Shown: one piece after another, positions 42,865 through 51,200 of the stretch
Numbering within the stretch: the first letter of the stretch is position 1
Layout: each line of letters starts with the position of its first letter
Assembly (NCBI RefSeq): GCF_009659535.1
Contig: NZ_VJZZ01000003.1
Coordinates: 1 to 64,000 of the forward strand
Origin: Aggregicoccus sp. 17bor-14
GTDB lineage: Bacteria > Myxococcota > Myxococcia > Myxococcales > Myxococcaceae
Length of the DNA stretch: 64,000 nt
Reading direction: 5' to 3'
Notes under the pieces: generated by a model
What the model was told of the DNA's origin: nothing
The model's input: only the letters and a program-made list of their open reading frames with translations
Database searches by the model: none
Program-made: the position numbers and the translations under genes

Positions 42865-43652
42865 GCCGCCCTCCGGGTGAGCGAGGTGACGATCTCCTGG
42901 AGAATCCTGCCCGACAGCATCGCGCTCTCCACCTGGGCCGCGCCCGTGCCCGACTCCTCGCGCACCTCGCGCAGCTCCACCGCGCCGCCTCCGCTCGCCA
43001 GGTGGCGCTCGAGCGCGCGCACCTCGTCGTCCACCTCCGACACCGCGAGCACCGCGCGCTCCACGGCCGGAGGCGGCGAGGCGAGCAGGTCCACCGCCTC
43101 GAGCGAGGCGCGCAGGCCCGGGCTGAGCTCCAGGCCCAGCAGCTCCTCCATCCCGGGGGTGCGCCGCGGCGGCGTGCGGCTCGCGCCGGCCTGCAGCGCG
43201 TCCAGCGCGCGCAGCTCCTCGAGGTGGCGCTTGCCGCGGGCCACCGGCTCCCAGAGCACGAGCTCCTTCACGCGCGGGCCCCTGCCCCTTCGCGCGGCCT
43301 CCACCGCGAGCGCCGCGCCCAGGCGGAAGCCCACCAGCGACACGCGCGAGACGCCGGCGAGGTCCGCGAGCTCCTCGCTCGCAGTGGCCACGTCCTCGAG
43401 CCAGCGCTCGAAGGTGGCGTCTCGCACCTCGCCGGCGCTGTCGCCGGTGCCCGAGTAGTCGAAGCGCAGGCAGGCCACGCCCTCGCGCGCGAGCTGCGCG
43501 GCGAGGCGGCGGAAGGCCCAGTGCGCGCGCGTGTACTCCTGGGGCGCGGGGTAGAGCAGCAGCGCGGCGAAGTCCCAGGCCTGGCGGCCGCGCGGCGGGT
43601 GGTGGATGCCGAGCAGCTGACGGTCGCTGCGGCCGAAGAACGAGGGAGTCAT
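42861..43652 (-). CDS. Alpha/beta hydrolase-like protein lacking a Ser nucleophile
   Basis: 263 residues. The fold is recognisable (LLLYPAPQEYTRAHWAFR; CLRFDYSGTGDS), but the elbow reads VGFRLGAAL, so the nucleophile position is Arg. The same elbow type occurs in hydrolase-like partners next to exosortase and NRPS genes, so this may be a non-catalytic partner of the Cys-type hydrolase encoded just downstream. It starts 8 bp after the JmjC-like gene stop, placing all three genes in one operon divergent from the NRPS. Confidence 0.72.
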   Translation of the reverse strand: MTPSFFGRSDRQLLGIHHPPRGRQAWDFAALLLYPAPQEYTRAHWAFRRLAAQLAREGVACLRFDYSGTGDSAGEVRDATFERWLEDVATASEELADLAGVSRVSLVGFRLGAALAVEAARRGRGPRVKELVLWEPVARGKRHLEELRALDALQAGASRTPPRRTPGMEELLGLELSPGLRASLEAVDLLASPPPAVERAVLAVSEVDDEVRALERHLASGGGAVELREVREESGTGAAQVESAMLSGRILQEIVTSLTRRAA

Positions 43653-43660
43653 GGACGTTC

Positions 43661-44611
43661 CTAGCTCGCGTAGGGCGCGAGGCGGTCCTCGCGCGGGCGG
43701 CCGAGCACGCGCTTGGCCAGGTCCTTCGCGCCGACGTAGGCGCCGTAGGCAGCGGCCTTGAGCTGCTCACGCGCGCGACCGTCCGCCTGCACGGGGCGCG
43801 GGTCGAGGCCCAGCGAGCGCAGGCGGTGGTTCGCCTCGTGCAGCCGCTTCCGGCGCCGCGTGCTCGCGCTGTAGTAGGTGAAGCTCGCGGTGATGGAGAC
43901 GCCGGGGCCGTTCTTCACCCAGTGCGGCGCGGTGGTGGGCATGTAGCCGCCCAGCCCCGGCTCCAGCTCGAACACGCGCGCGCGCGGCGCGAAGGCGTCC
44001 TGGTAGGTCACGAGCTCGCGCGAGCCCTGGCCGTGGAACAGCTCCAGCGAGCGCTCCGTGACCACGCTGCGGTCGAGCGGATCCCACACGTGCAGCAGCT
44101 TCGTGCCGCGGATCTGCAGGATGAAGTTGTGCTCGTGGTCCATGTGGTAGGGCGTCACCGCGCCCGGCGAGGCCACGAAGATCCACCCCGCGCGGAAGCT
44201 CATCCCCGGGTCCTTCGCCTCCACCACCGGGCGCACCGCGTCCAGCACCTCGTCCACCAGTGCACGGTAGACGGGATCCTTCTGCACGTTGTGCAACGCC
44301 ATCCACGCGCGCGACGACTCGATGGACGCGAGGATGTCCTCGGGCCGGCCCTCCACCTTGTGGGTGTCCGGCGCGTTCACGAAGCTCGTCGCGGCGCTGG
44401 CCTGGTCGTTGTGGAAGCGCACCGAGTTCGTCGCCGAGAGCCGCTTCGCCAGCTCGATGAGCGGCGGCAGCTGCAAGAGCGGGTGGTCCGCCAGGTTGTG
44501 GCGCACCGACATGATCTTCATCGGGTCGAAAGACGCCGCGTCGAAGTGGAGCTGCGCGCCCTCCCAGGGCGAACTTACTGCTACAGCGGAATTCTGCGCC
44601 CGAGCGGCCAT
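43661..44611 (-). CDS. JmjC/cupin-like Fe(II)-dependent oxygenase
   Basis: 316 residues. The double-stranded beta-helix core carries an HxD-type facial triad: YHMDHEHNF gives the first His and Asp, and TAPHWVKNGPGVS the distal His. GWIFVASPGAVTP precedes the site and ILQIRGTKLLHVWDP follows, as in cupin-8/JmjC-like hydroxylases. Such enzymes hydroxylate amino-acid residues, including those on carrier proteins. GGGGGGAAGCA precedes the ATG. Divergent from the NRPS with an 82-bp gap, so a tailoring hydroxylase of the peptide is the best inference. Confidence 0.82.
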   Translation of the reverse strand: MAARAQNSAVAVSSPWEGAQLHFDAASFDPMKIMSVRHNLADHPLLQLPPLIELAKRLSATNSVRFHNDQASAATSFVNAPDTHKVEGRPEDILASIESSRAWMALHNVQKDPVYRALVDEVLDAVRPVVEAKDPGMSFRAGWIFVASPGAVTPYHMDHEHNFILQIRGTKLLHVWDPLDRSVVTERSLELFHGQGSRELVTYQDAFAPRARVFELEPGLGGYMPTTAPHWVKNGPGVSITASFTYYSASTRRRKRLHEANHRLRSLGLDPRPVQADGRAREQLKAAAYGAYVGAKDLAKRVLGRPREDRLAPYAS

Positions 44612-44693
44612 TGCTTCCCCCCAGAATTTTCCGGTAATGACAGGTCGTACCTTGTCGGATTCACCGCTGCGCCGTCAACCGGGGGGGGAAGAC
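44612..44693. promoter_or_regulatory. Divergent promoter region, oxygenase/NRPS
   Basis: 82 bp between the divergent ATG at 44611 and GTG 44694. It contains AGAATTTTCCGGTAA, the most A/T-rich spot nearby, suitable for promoter elements. Both genes are preceded by a G-run ribosome site: C6 at 44617-44622 on the plus strand (G6 for the oxygenase) and G8 at 44681-44688 (NRPS). Confidence 0.45.
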
Positions 44694-47600
44694 GTGAAGA
44701 CACCAGAGCTGCCCGAGGCCTTCGATCCATTTGCCGGGCCCGCGATCCTCGCGACCGCGCCCTCCACCGAGCCTCAGCGCGAGCTGTGGACGGCGACGCG
44801 CCTCGGTGAGGACGCCTCGCTCGCCTTCAACGAGTCGGTGACGCTGGAGCTCGCGGGCGCGCTGGACCTGGAGGCGCTGCGCCAGGCGCTCAGCGATCTG
44901 CTCGCGCGCCACGAGGCGCTGCGCGCGACGTTCAGTGGCGATGGCCTGAGCCTGATGGTGGGCGCGCCCGGCCCCGTGGAGCTGCCGCTGCACGACTGGA
45001 GCGCGCGCACGCACGAGGCGCAGGCCGAGGCGTGGGCCGAGCTGCTCGCCGGCGAGGTGGAGCGCCCCTTCGACCTCGCGCAGGGCCCGCTCTTCCGCGC
45101 GCAGCTGGTGCGCCTGCAGCCCGAGCTGCACCGCCTCACCCTCACCGCGCACCACATCGTGTGTGACGGCTGGTCCACCGCCGTGGTGGTGAAGGACCTG
45201 GGGCAGCTCTACAGCGCCCACCGCCGCAGCAGCGTGCCGCAGCTCGCGCCGGCCGAGTCCTTCACCGCCTACGCGCGCGAGCAGGAGGCGCTCGTGCGCG
45301 GGCCCCAGCGCGCCGCCGACGAGGCCTACTGGGTGAAGCAGTTCTCCGGCGAGCTGCCGGTGCTCGAGCTGCCCTTCGACCGCGCGCGCCCGCCCACCAA
45401 GACCTACGCGAGCCGCCGCGTGGACGTGGGCTTCGATGCGGAGCTCGTCACCGCGCTCAAGCGCACCGGCGCGAAGCACCGCACCAGCCTCTTCTCCACG
45501 CTGCTCGCCGGCTTCGCCACGCTCCTGCACCGCCTCAGCGGCCAGGAGGACGTGGTGGTGGGCATCCCCAGCGCCGGCCAGGCCCAGGGCGGCCACGACG
45601 CGCTGGTGGGCCACTGCGTGAACACCCTGCCCATCCGCGCGCGTCCCTCGGGCGCCCTGCCCTTCAGCGAGCTGCTCGGCCAGGTGCGCACCGCGATGCT
45701 GGATGCGCAGGAGCACCAGGCGCTCACCTTCGGCAGCCTCCTGCAGAGCCTGCCCCTGCAGCGAGACCCGAGCCGCCTGCCGCTGGTCTCCGTGTGCTTC
45801 AACCTGGACAAGGGGCTCAGCCCTGACGCGCTCGGCTTCGAGGGCCTCCAGGCCCAGCTGCTCACCAACCCGCGCCACTACGAGACCTTCGACCTCTTCG
45901 TGAACGCGGTGGAGCTGGACGGCCGGCTCACGCTGGAGTGCCAGTACAACACGGACCTGCTGGAGGAGCGCACCCTGCGCCGCTGGCTCGAGGCGTACGG
46001 GCTGCTCTTGCGCCACGTGGCGCAGGAGCCCGCGACGCCCGTGGGCCGGCTGCCGGTGCTGCCCGAGGAGGACCGCGCGCAGCTCGCGCGCTGGAACGCC
46101 GAGGCCCAGGCCCCCACCTTCCTCGAGGACGCAGCGTGCGTGCACGCGCTCATCGAGGCGCAGGCGGGGCGCACGCCGCAGTCCGTCGCGGTGGAGTTCG
46201 AGGGCGCGCGCCTCACCTACGCCGAGCTGGACGCGCGCTCGAACCAGCTCGCGCGCACGCTGCGCGCCTCGGGCGTGGGCCGCGGCAGCCTCGTGGGCCT
46301 GTGCGCCGAGCGCTCCCTGGACATGGTGCTGGGCGTGGTGGCCATCCTCAAGGCGGGCGGCGCCTACGTGCCCCTGGACCCGGGCTACCCCGTGGACCGG
46401 CTCGCGTACATGGTGGCCGACTCGCAGATGCAGGTGCTGCTCACGCAGGCGCGCCTGCACGAGGAGCTGAAGCTGCCGGCCGCGCGCGTGCTCCTGCTCG
46501 ATGCGCCCGAGACCTTCGCGGGCCAGGACGCGTCCTCCCTGCCGCACGACGCCGAGGCGAGCGCGGGGCCGGAAGACGTGGCCTACGTCATCTACACCTC
46601 GGGCTCCACGGGCAAGCCCAAGGGCGTGCTGGTGCCGCACCGCGCGGTGGTGAACCTGCTGCGCAGCGTGCAGCGCACCCCGGGCCTCTCGGCAGAGGAC
46701 GTGGTGCTCGCCGTCACCACCCTCTCCTTCGACATCGCCGTCTCCGAGGTCCTGCTGCCGCTCACCGTGGGCGCGCGCATCGTGGTGGCGAGCCGCGAGC
46801 TCGCGAGCGATGGCGCCCGCCTGCTCGAGGCGCTGCGCACCCACCGCGTCACCTTCCTGGACGCGACCCCCGCCACCTACCGCCTGCTGCTCGGGGCGGG
46901 CTGGCAGGGCACGCCGGGCCTGCGCGTCATCTGCACGGGCGAGGCGATGCCGCGCGACCTCGCGCAGGAGCTGGTGCAGCGCACGGACGCGGTGTGGAAC
47001 GGCTACGGCCCGACCGAGACCACCGTCTGGAGCACCTTCTACGAGGTGAAGGCCCCGGTGGGCCGCATCCTCATCGGGCGCCCCGTGGCCAACACGGACC
47101 TGTACGTGCTGGACGCGGCAGGTGAGCCCGTGCCGGTGGGCGTGCAGGGCGAGCTGTACATCGGCGGCGCCGGCGTCACCCACGGCTACCTGAACCGCCC
47201 CGAGCTCACGAAGGAGCGCTTCGTGCCGGACCGCTTCAGCGGCCGGCCCGGGGCGCGCCTGTACCGCACGGGCGACGTGGTGCGGGTGCTCCCGGACGGC
47301 AACCTCGAGTGCCTCGGGCGCAACGACCACCAGGTGAAGCTGCGCGGCTTCCGCATCGAGCTGGGTGAGATCGAGGACGCACTCACCCAGCACCCGCGCG
47401 TGCGCCAGGCCGCCGTCATCGTGCGCGAGGACCGCCCGGGAGACCGCCGCCTCGTGGGCTACACCGTGGCCCAGGAGGGCGCCGAGGGCGTTCCGGACGC
47501 CGAGCTGCGCGCGCACCTCAAGCGCACCCTGCCCGACTACATGGTCCCGGGCACCTGGGTGCGCCTGCCGAAGATGCCGCTCACCCCGAGCGGGAAGATC

Positions 47601-50600
47601 GACCGGCGCGCGCTGCCCGCCCCGCAGGCGCCCGAGGGTGGCACGGGAGCGGACTTCGTCGCCCCGCGCACCCCCACCGAGACCCTGCTCGCAGGGCTCT
47701 GGAAGGAGGCGCTCAACGTGGGGCGCCTGAGCGTGCACGACGACTTCTTCGCGCTCGGCGGCCACTCGCTGCTCGCCTCGCAGGTGCTCGCGCGCCTGCG
47801 CCGCGACCACGGCATCCAGCTGTCCTTCCGCAAGATGTTCGAGGCGCCCACCATCGCCCGCTTCGCCGAGCTGGTGGACCAGCAGAGCACCTCTCGCGAG
47901 AGCGCCCCGCCCGCCGTCACCGGTGTGCCCAAGCGCCAGGGCACCGGCCCCGCGCCCGTCTCCGGCATCCAGGAGCGCCTGTGGCTGCTCGAGGAGATGG
48001 ACCCGAGCCAGCGCCTCATCCACAACCTGCCCGCCGCCTGGCGCCTCAAGGGCGCGCTGGACGCAGGGCTGCTCGAGCGCTGCCTCAACGAGCTCGTCCA
48101 GCGCCACGACACCCTGCGCACGACGTTCAGCATCGTGGGCGGCCAGCGCGTGCAGCTCGTGCACCCGGCCTACACGCTGAAGCTCGCGCAGGAGGACCTC
48201 TCGGCGTTGCCGGGCGAGGAGCGCGAGCGCGTGCTGGATGCGCGCATGGCGGAGGCTACCCGCGAGCTCTTCGACCTCTCGGCGCTGCCCCTGTTCCGCG
48301 CGACCCTGTACCGGCTCGCCGAAGACGAGCACGTGCTCTACACCCTGCGCCACAACACCATCTGGGACGGGTGGAGCTTCGACATCTTCCTCAACGAGCT
48401 CGCCGCCCTCTACACCGCGTACGCCGCCGGGAAGCCCTCCCCGCTGCAGCCCCTGCCCGTCACCTACGCGGACTTCACCGAGTGGCACCGCGGCTGGCTC
48501 GAGGGACAGGAGATCGCCCGCCAGCGCGAGTGGTGGCGCACGCAGCTGGGCGGCTCGCCCCCGGCGCTGGACCTGCCCACCGACCGCCCCCGCTCGCGCG
48601 CCCCGACGCACGCGGGCGCGAACGAGGGCGTGAAGCTCACCAAGGTCGAGCTGGACGCGCTGACGCAGCTCGCGCAGAGGGCCGGCGGCACGCTCTACAT
48701 GGTGGTGTTCAGCGCCTTCAACGCGCTCTTGCACCGCTACACGGGGCAGACGGACCTGCTCGTGGGCACGCCCGTGCGCGCCCGCTCGCAGCCCGAGCTC
48801 GAGGGGCTCATCGGCCCCTTCGTCAACGCCGTCGTCCTGCGCACCCGCGTGCGCCCGGAGATGAGCTTCCTGGAGCTGGTGAAGAGCGTGCGCGACACCA
48901 CGCTGGACGCCTTCGGGAACCAGGACCTGCCGCTGGAGCGCCTCGGGGGCCGCCCGCCCATCGTGCGCGCCTTCTTCTCGCTGCAGGACGCGAAGAACCG
49001 CCCCAAGGGCCTGGGCGAGGTGAGCATCTCGCAGGTGCACGTGCTGCCGCCCGCGGCCGCCGACGACATGATGCTGTGGATGATGGAGGGCCGCGACGGG
49101 CTGCTCGCCATGCTCAACTACAGCACCGAGCTCTTCGACCAGGCCACCGCCCAGCGCTTCCTGCAGCAACTGCGCACGCTGCTCTCGGAGGTGGTGCGAG
49201 ACCCCACCCAGTCGCTCGCGCGCCTGCGCCTGCTGCCCGAGGCCGAGAGCGCCGCACTGCAGCGCGCGGGGCACACGCCCCACGCCCTGCAGGGCCCGGC
49301 GCTGCTCCATCGGCGCTTCCAGGCCCAGGCGGCCGCGACGCCGGACGCCTCGGCGCTGCGCGTGGGTGGCCAGGTCACGTCCTACGCCCAGCTGGCGCAG
49401 CAGGCCTCGCGGCTCGCGCGCGCCCTGCTCGCACGGGCGGGTGCGGCACCGCTCTCGAAGGTGGCCCTGCTGCTCGAGCCGGCGGCGCTGCCCGCGGCGC
49501 TGCTCGCCACGCTCGAGGCCGGTGCGAGCGCCGTGTTGCTCGACCCGCGCCACCCGCGCCCCTGGCTGCAGCGGCAGCTGGAGGCCGCGGCCCCCGGTTT
49601 GCTCCTCACCACGCGCGCCCTGAAGGACGCGCTCGCCCCCGCGCAGCCCGCCGCGCTGCTCGTGGACGAGGACGCGGCGCTCATCGAGAGCCACTGCGCC
49701 GGCGCCCTGCCCGAGGTGTCCGCGCAGGCCGCGGCCCTGGAGAGCTGGAGCGCCGAAGGAACGGGGGCGCTGGTCCCCTCGCGCGTGAGCCACCTCACGC
49801 TGAGCCACCTGCTCGAGGCCGTGTCGCCGCTCACCGGCCTCGAGGCGGGGGCAAGCGCGGTGCACGCGCTCTCGCCCGCGCACGAGTCCGCGGCGCTCGA
49901 GCTGCTGCTGCCGCTCACGCGGGGTGCGGCCCTCGAGGTTCCGGCTTCGGGTGAGCCGGAGGCGCTGCTCGGCGCGCTGGGCACTCCCGGCGCGCACTGG
50001 CTCGCCGCCCCGCCCGCCACCCTGCAGACGCTGGTTGCCGCGGGCTGGAAGGGCGCTCCGGGCCTTCGCGGGGGCTGCCTCGGCCCCGCGAGCGCGGAGC
50101 TCGCCCCGGCGCTGCGCACCCGGGCCCCTGCGGGAGCCTGGAGCCTCCATGGGTGGCCCGCAGCCGGTGGCCTCGCCTTCGCGCGCGACCTCTCGCGCGA
50201 GGACGTGCCGCACGCCCTCGGCCGTCCCCTGCCCGGCTGGCACGCCGAGGTCCTCGAGACCACCGGGAGCCTCAGCCCCACCGGCGTCCCCGGCGCATTG
50301 CGGCTCACCGCCCCCGGCGCCGAGGCCTGGGCAAGCGGCGAGCGCGCGCGCCTGCGCGCCGACGGGGTCTTCGAGCTGCTGGAGCGCCCGGAGGCAGCGG
50401 CCCTGGTGGGCGGCCTGCGCGCGCACCCCGCCCAGCTCGAGGGCGCGATGCGCGGCCACCCCGCCGTCGCGGACGCGGCCGCGGCCGCACACCCGGATCG
50501 ACTCGGCGAGCTGCGCTGGGTGGGCTACGTGGTGCCCCGCCCCGGCGAGTCCGTCACGGCCACCGAGCTGCGCCGCCACCTGCGCCGGCTCGTGCCGGAG

Positions 50601-51053
50601 GCCCTCGTGCCCCAGGCGGTGGTGGAGCTCGAGGCCCTGCCCGCGCGCGACGACGGCAGCGTGGACCGCACGCGCCTCGCCTCGCCCTACAAGCAGCAGG
50701 CGCACGAGTACGTCGCGCCGCGCACCGACGCGGAGCGGCTGCTCGCGGGGCTGTGGACGGAGCTGCTCGGTACGCAGGAGGTGGGCGTGCACGACAACTT
50801 CTTCGCCCTCGGCGGATACTCGCTGCTCTGCTTCCAGCTGATTGGAAAGGTCGCGGAGCGCACCGGGAAGCGGCTCAACCCGCGCCTCTTCCTCCTCGAC
50901 ACGCTGGAGCAGGTGGCCGCGCAGCTGGGCCCCGTGCAGCAGCAGGCGGCGGCTGCGGCGGCTCCGGTGGCTGCTGCGGCGCCCGCTCCCGCGGCCCCGG
51001 CGGCCTCGTCGGGCGGCCTCTTCGGCAAGCTGAAGGGGATGCTGAAGAAGTAG
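44694..51053 (+). CDS. NRPS: C-A-PCP-C*-A*-PCP with degenerate second module
   Basis: 2119 residues from GTG 44694 (G8-AAGAC just upstream; ATG 44637 is an alternative). Module 1 is complete: C domain HHIVCDG at about 153, A domain YTSGSTGKPKG at about 633 with intact later motifs and the A10 Lys at about 968, PCP GGHSLL (Ser1025). In module 2 the C motif is HNTIWDG at about 1220, so the second His is Asn. The following A domain (about 1537-1990) has lost the SGSTG loop, the YRTGD motif and the A10 Lys (DDGSVDRTRL). PCP2 GGYSLL is intact (Ser2043). The tail is Ala/Pro-rich then KLKGMLKK, with no thioesterase. Confidence 0.92.
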   Translation: MKTPELPEAFDPFAGPAILATAPSTEPQRELWTATRLGEDASLAFNESVTLELAGALDLEALRQALSDLLARHEALRATFSGDGLSLMVGAPGPVELPLHDWSARTHEAQAEAWAELLAGEVERPFDLAQGPLFRAQLVRLQPELHRLTLTAHHIVCDGWSTAVVVKDLGQLYSAHRRSSVPQLAPAESFTAYAREQEALVRGPQRAADEAYWVKQFSGELPVLELPFDRARPPTKTYASRRVDVGFDAELVTALKRTGAKHRTSLFSTLLAGFATLLHRLSGQEDVVVGIPSAGQAQGGHDALVGHCVNTLPIRARPSGALPFSELLGQVRTAMLDAQEHQALTFGSLLQSLPLQRDPSRLPLVSVCFNLDKGLSPDALGFEGLQAQLLTNPRHYETFDLFVNAVELDGRLTLECQYNTDLLEERTLRRWLEAYGLLLRHVAQEPATPVGRLPVLPEEDRAQLARWNAEAQAPTFLEDAACVHALIEAQAGRTPQSVAVEFEGARLTYAELDARSNQLARTLRASGVGRGSLVGLCAERSLDMVLGVVAILKAGGAYVPLDPGYPVDRLAYMVADSQMQVLLTQARLHEELKLPAARVLLLDAPETFAGQDASSLPHDAEASAGPEDVAYVIYTSGSTGKPKGVLVPHRAVVNLLRSVQRTPGLSAEDVVLAVTTLSFDIAVSEVLLPLTVGARIVVASRELASDGARLLEALRTHRVTFLDATPATYRLLLGAGWQGTPGLRVICTGEAMPRDLAQELVQRTDAVWNGYGPTETTVWSTFYEVKAPVGRILIGRPVANTDLYVLDAAGEPVPVGVQGELYIGGAGVTHGYLNRPELTKERFVPDRFSGRPGARLYRTGDVVRVLPDGNLECLGRNDHQVKLRGFRIELGEIEDALTQHPRVRQAAVIVREDRPGDRRLVGYTVAQEGAEGVPDAELRAHLKRTLPDYMVPGTWVRLPKMPLTPSGKIDRRALPAPQAPEGGTGADFVAPRTPTETLLAGLWKEALNVGRLSVHDDFFALGGHSLLASQVLARLRRDHGIQLSFRKMFEAPTIARFAELVDQQSTSRESAPPAVTGVPKRQGTGPAPVSGIQERLWLLEEMDPSQRLIHNLPAAWRLKGALDAGLLERCLNELVQRHDTLRTTFSIVGGQRVQLVHPAYTLKLAQEDLSALPGEERERVLDARMAEATRELFDLSALPLFRATLYRLAEDEHVLYTLRHNTIWDGWSFDIFLNELAALYTAYAAGKPSPLQPLPVTYADFTEWHRGWLEGQEIARQREWWRTQLGGSPPALDLPTDRPRSRAPTHAGANEGVKLTKVELDALTQLAQRAGGTLYMVVFSAFNALLHRYTGQTDLLVGTPVRARSQPELEGLIGPFVNAVVLRTRVRPEMSFLELVKSVRDTTLDAFGNQDLPLERLGGRPPIVRAFFSLQDAKNRPKGLGEVSISQVHVLPPAAADDMMLWMMEGRDGLLAMLNYSTELFDQATAQRFLQQLRTLLSEVVRDPTQSLARLRLLPEAESAALQRAGHTPHALQGPALLHRRFQAQAAATPDASALRVGGQVTSYAQLAQQASRLARALLARAGAAPLSKVALLLEPAALPAALLATLEAGASAVLLDPRHPRPWLQRQLEAAAPGLLLTTRALKDALAPAQPAALLVDEDAALIESHCAGALPEVSAQAAALESWSAEGTGALVPSRVSHLTLSHLLEAVSPLTGLEAGASAVHALSPAHESAALELLLPLTRGAALEVPASGEPEALLGALGTPGAHWLAAPPATLQTLVAAGWKGAPGLRGGCLGPASAELAPALRTRAPAGAWSLHGWPAAGGLAFARDLSREDVPHALGRPLPGWHAEVLETTGSLSPTGVPGALRLTAPGAEAWASGERARLRADGVFELLERPEAAALVGGLRAHPAQLEGAMRGHPAVADAAAAAHPDRLGELRWVGYVVPRPGESVTATELRRHLRRLVPEALVPQAVVELEALPARDDGSVDRTRLASPYKQQAHEYVAPRTDAERLLAGLWTELLGTQEVGVHDNFFALGGYSLLCFQLIGKVAERTGKRLNPRLFLLDTLEQVAAQLGPVQQQAAAAAAPVAAAAPAPAAPAASSGGLFGKLKGMLKK

Positions 51054-51073
51054 CCCGTCCCTCCTGAAGCAAA

Positions 51074-51111
51074 GAAGGGCCGCCCCACTCGGGGCGGCCC
51101 TTTTCGTTTTT
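51074..51111 (+). terminator. Rho-independent terminator after the NRPS
   Basis: A 12-bp perfect stem AAGGGCCGCCCC/GGGGCGGCCCTT with a 4-nt loop (ACTC), followed by TTCGTTTTT. It begins 21 bp after the stop and separates the NRPS from the convergent aminotransferase gene. Confidence 0.9.
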
Positions 51112-51142
51112 CACGGGTCGAGGCGCGCTTCCCTCACTCTTT

Positions 51143-51163
51143 CCCTCTCCCAGCGGGAGAGGG
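51143..51163 (-). terminator. Hairpin downstream of the ACP-aminotransferase gene
   Basis: Nine-bp stem CCCTCTCCC/GGGAGAGGG with a 3-nt loop, 38 bp past the minus-strand stop; no T-run. Probably the minus-strand counterpart of the neighbouring terminator. Confidence 0.35.
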
Positions 51164-51200
51164 GACCTTCACGAGGCTTCGCGCGGCAAGCTCACTTCAC

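Noticed and set aside
44661-50792. A 2043-residue open frame antisense to the NRPS
   Set aside because: Same antisense shadow effect; no recognisable motif, and the sense strand carries complete NRPS signatures.
50700-51053. Possible thioesterase or reductase domain at the NRPS C-terminus
   Set aside because: After the last PCP there are only about 75 residues, ending in an Ala/Pro linker and a basic tail; no GxSxG or Rossmann motif.
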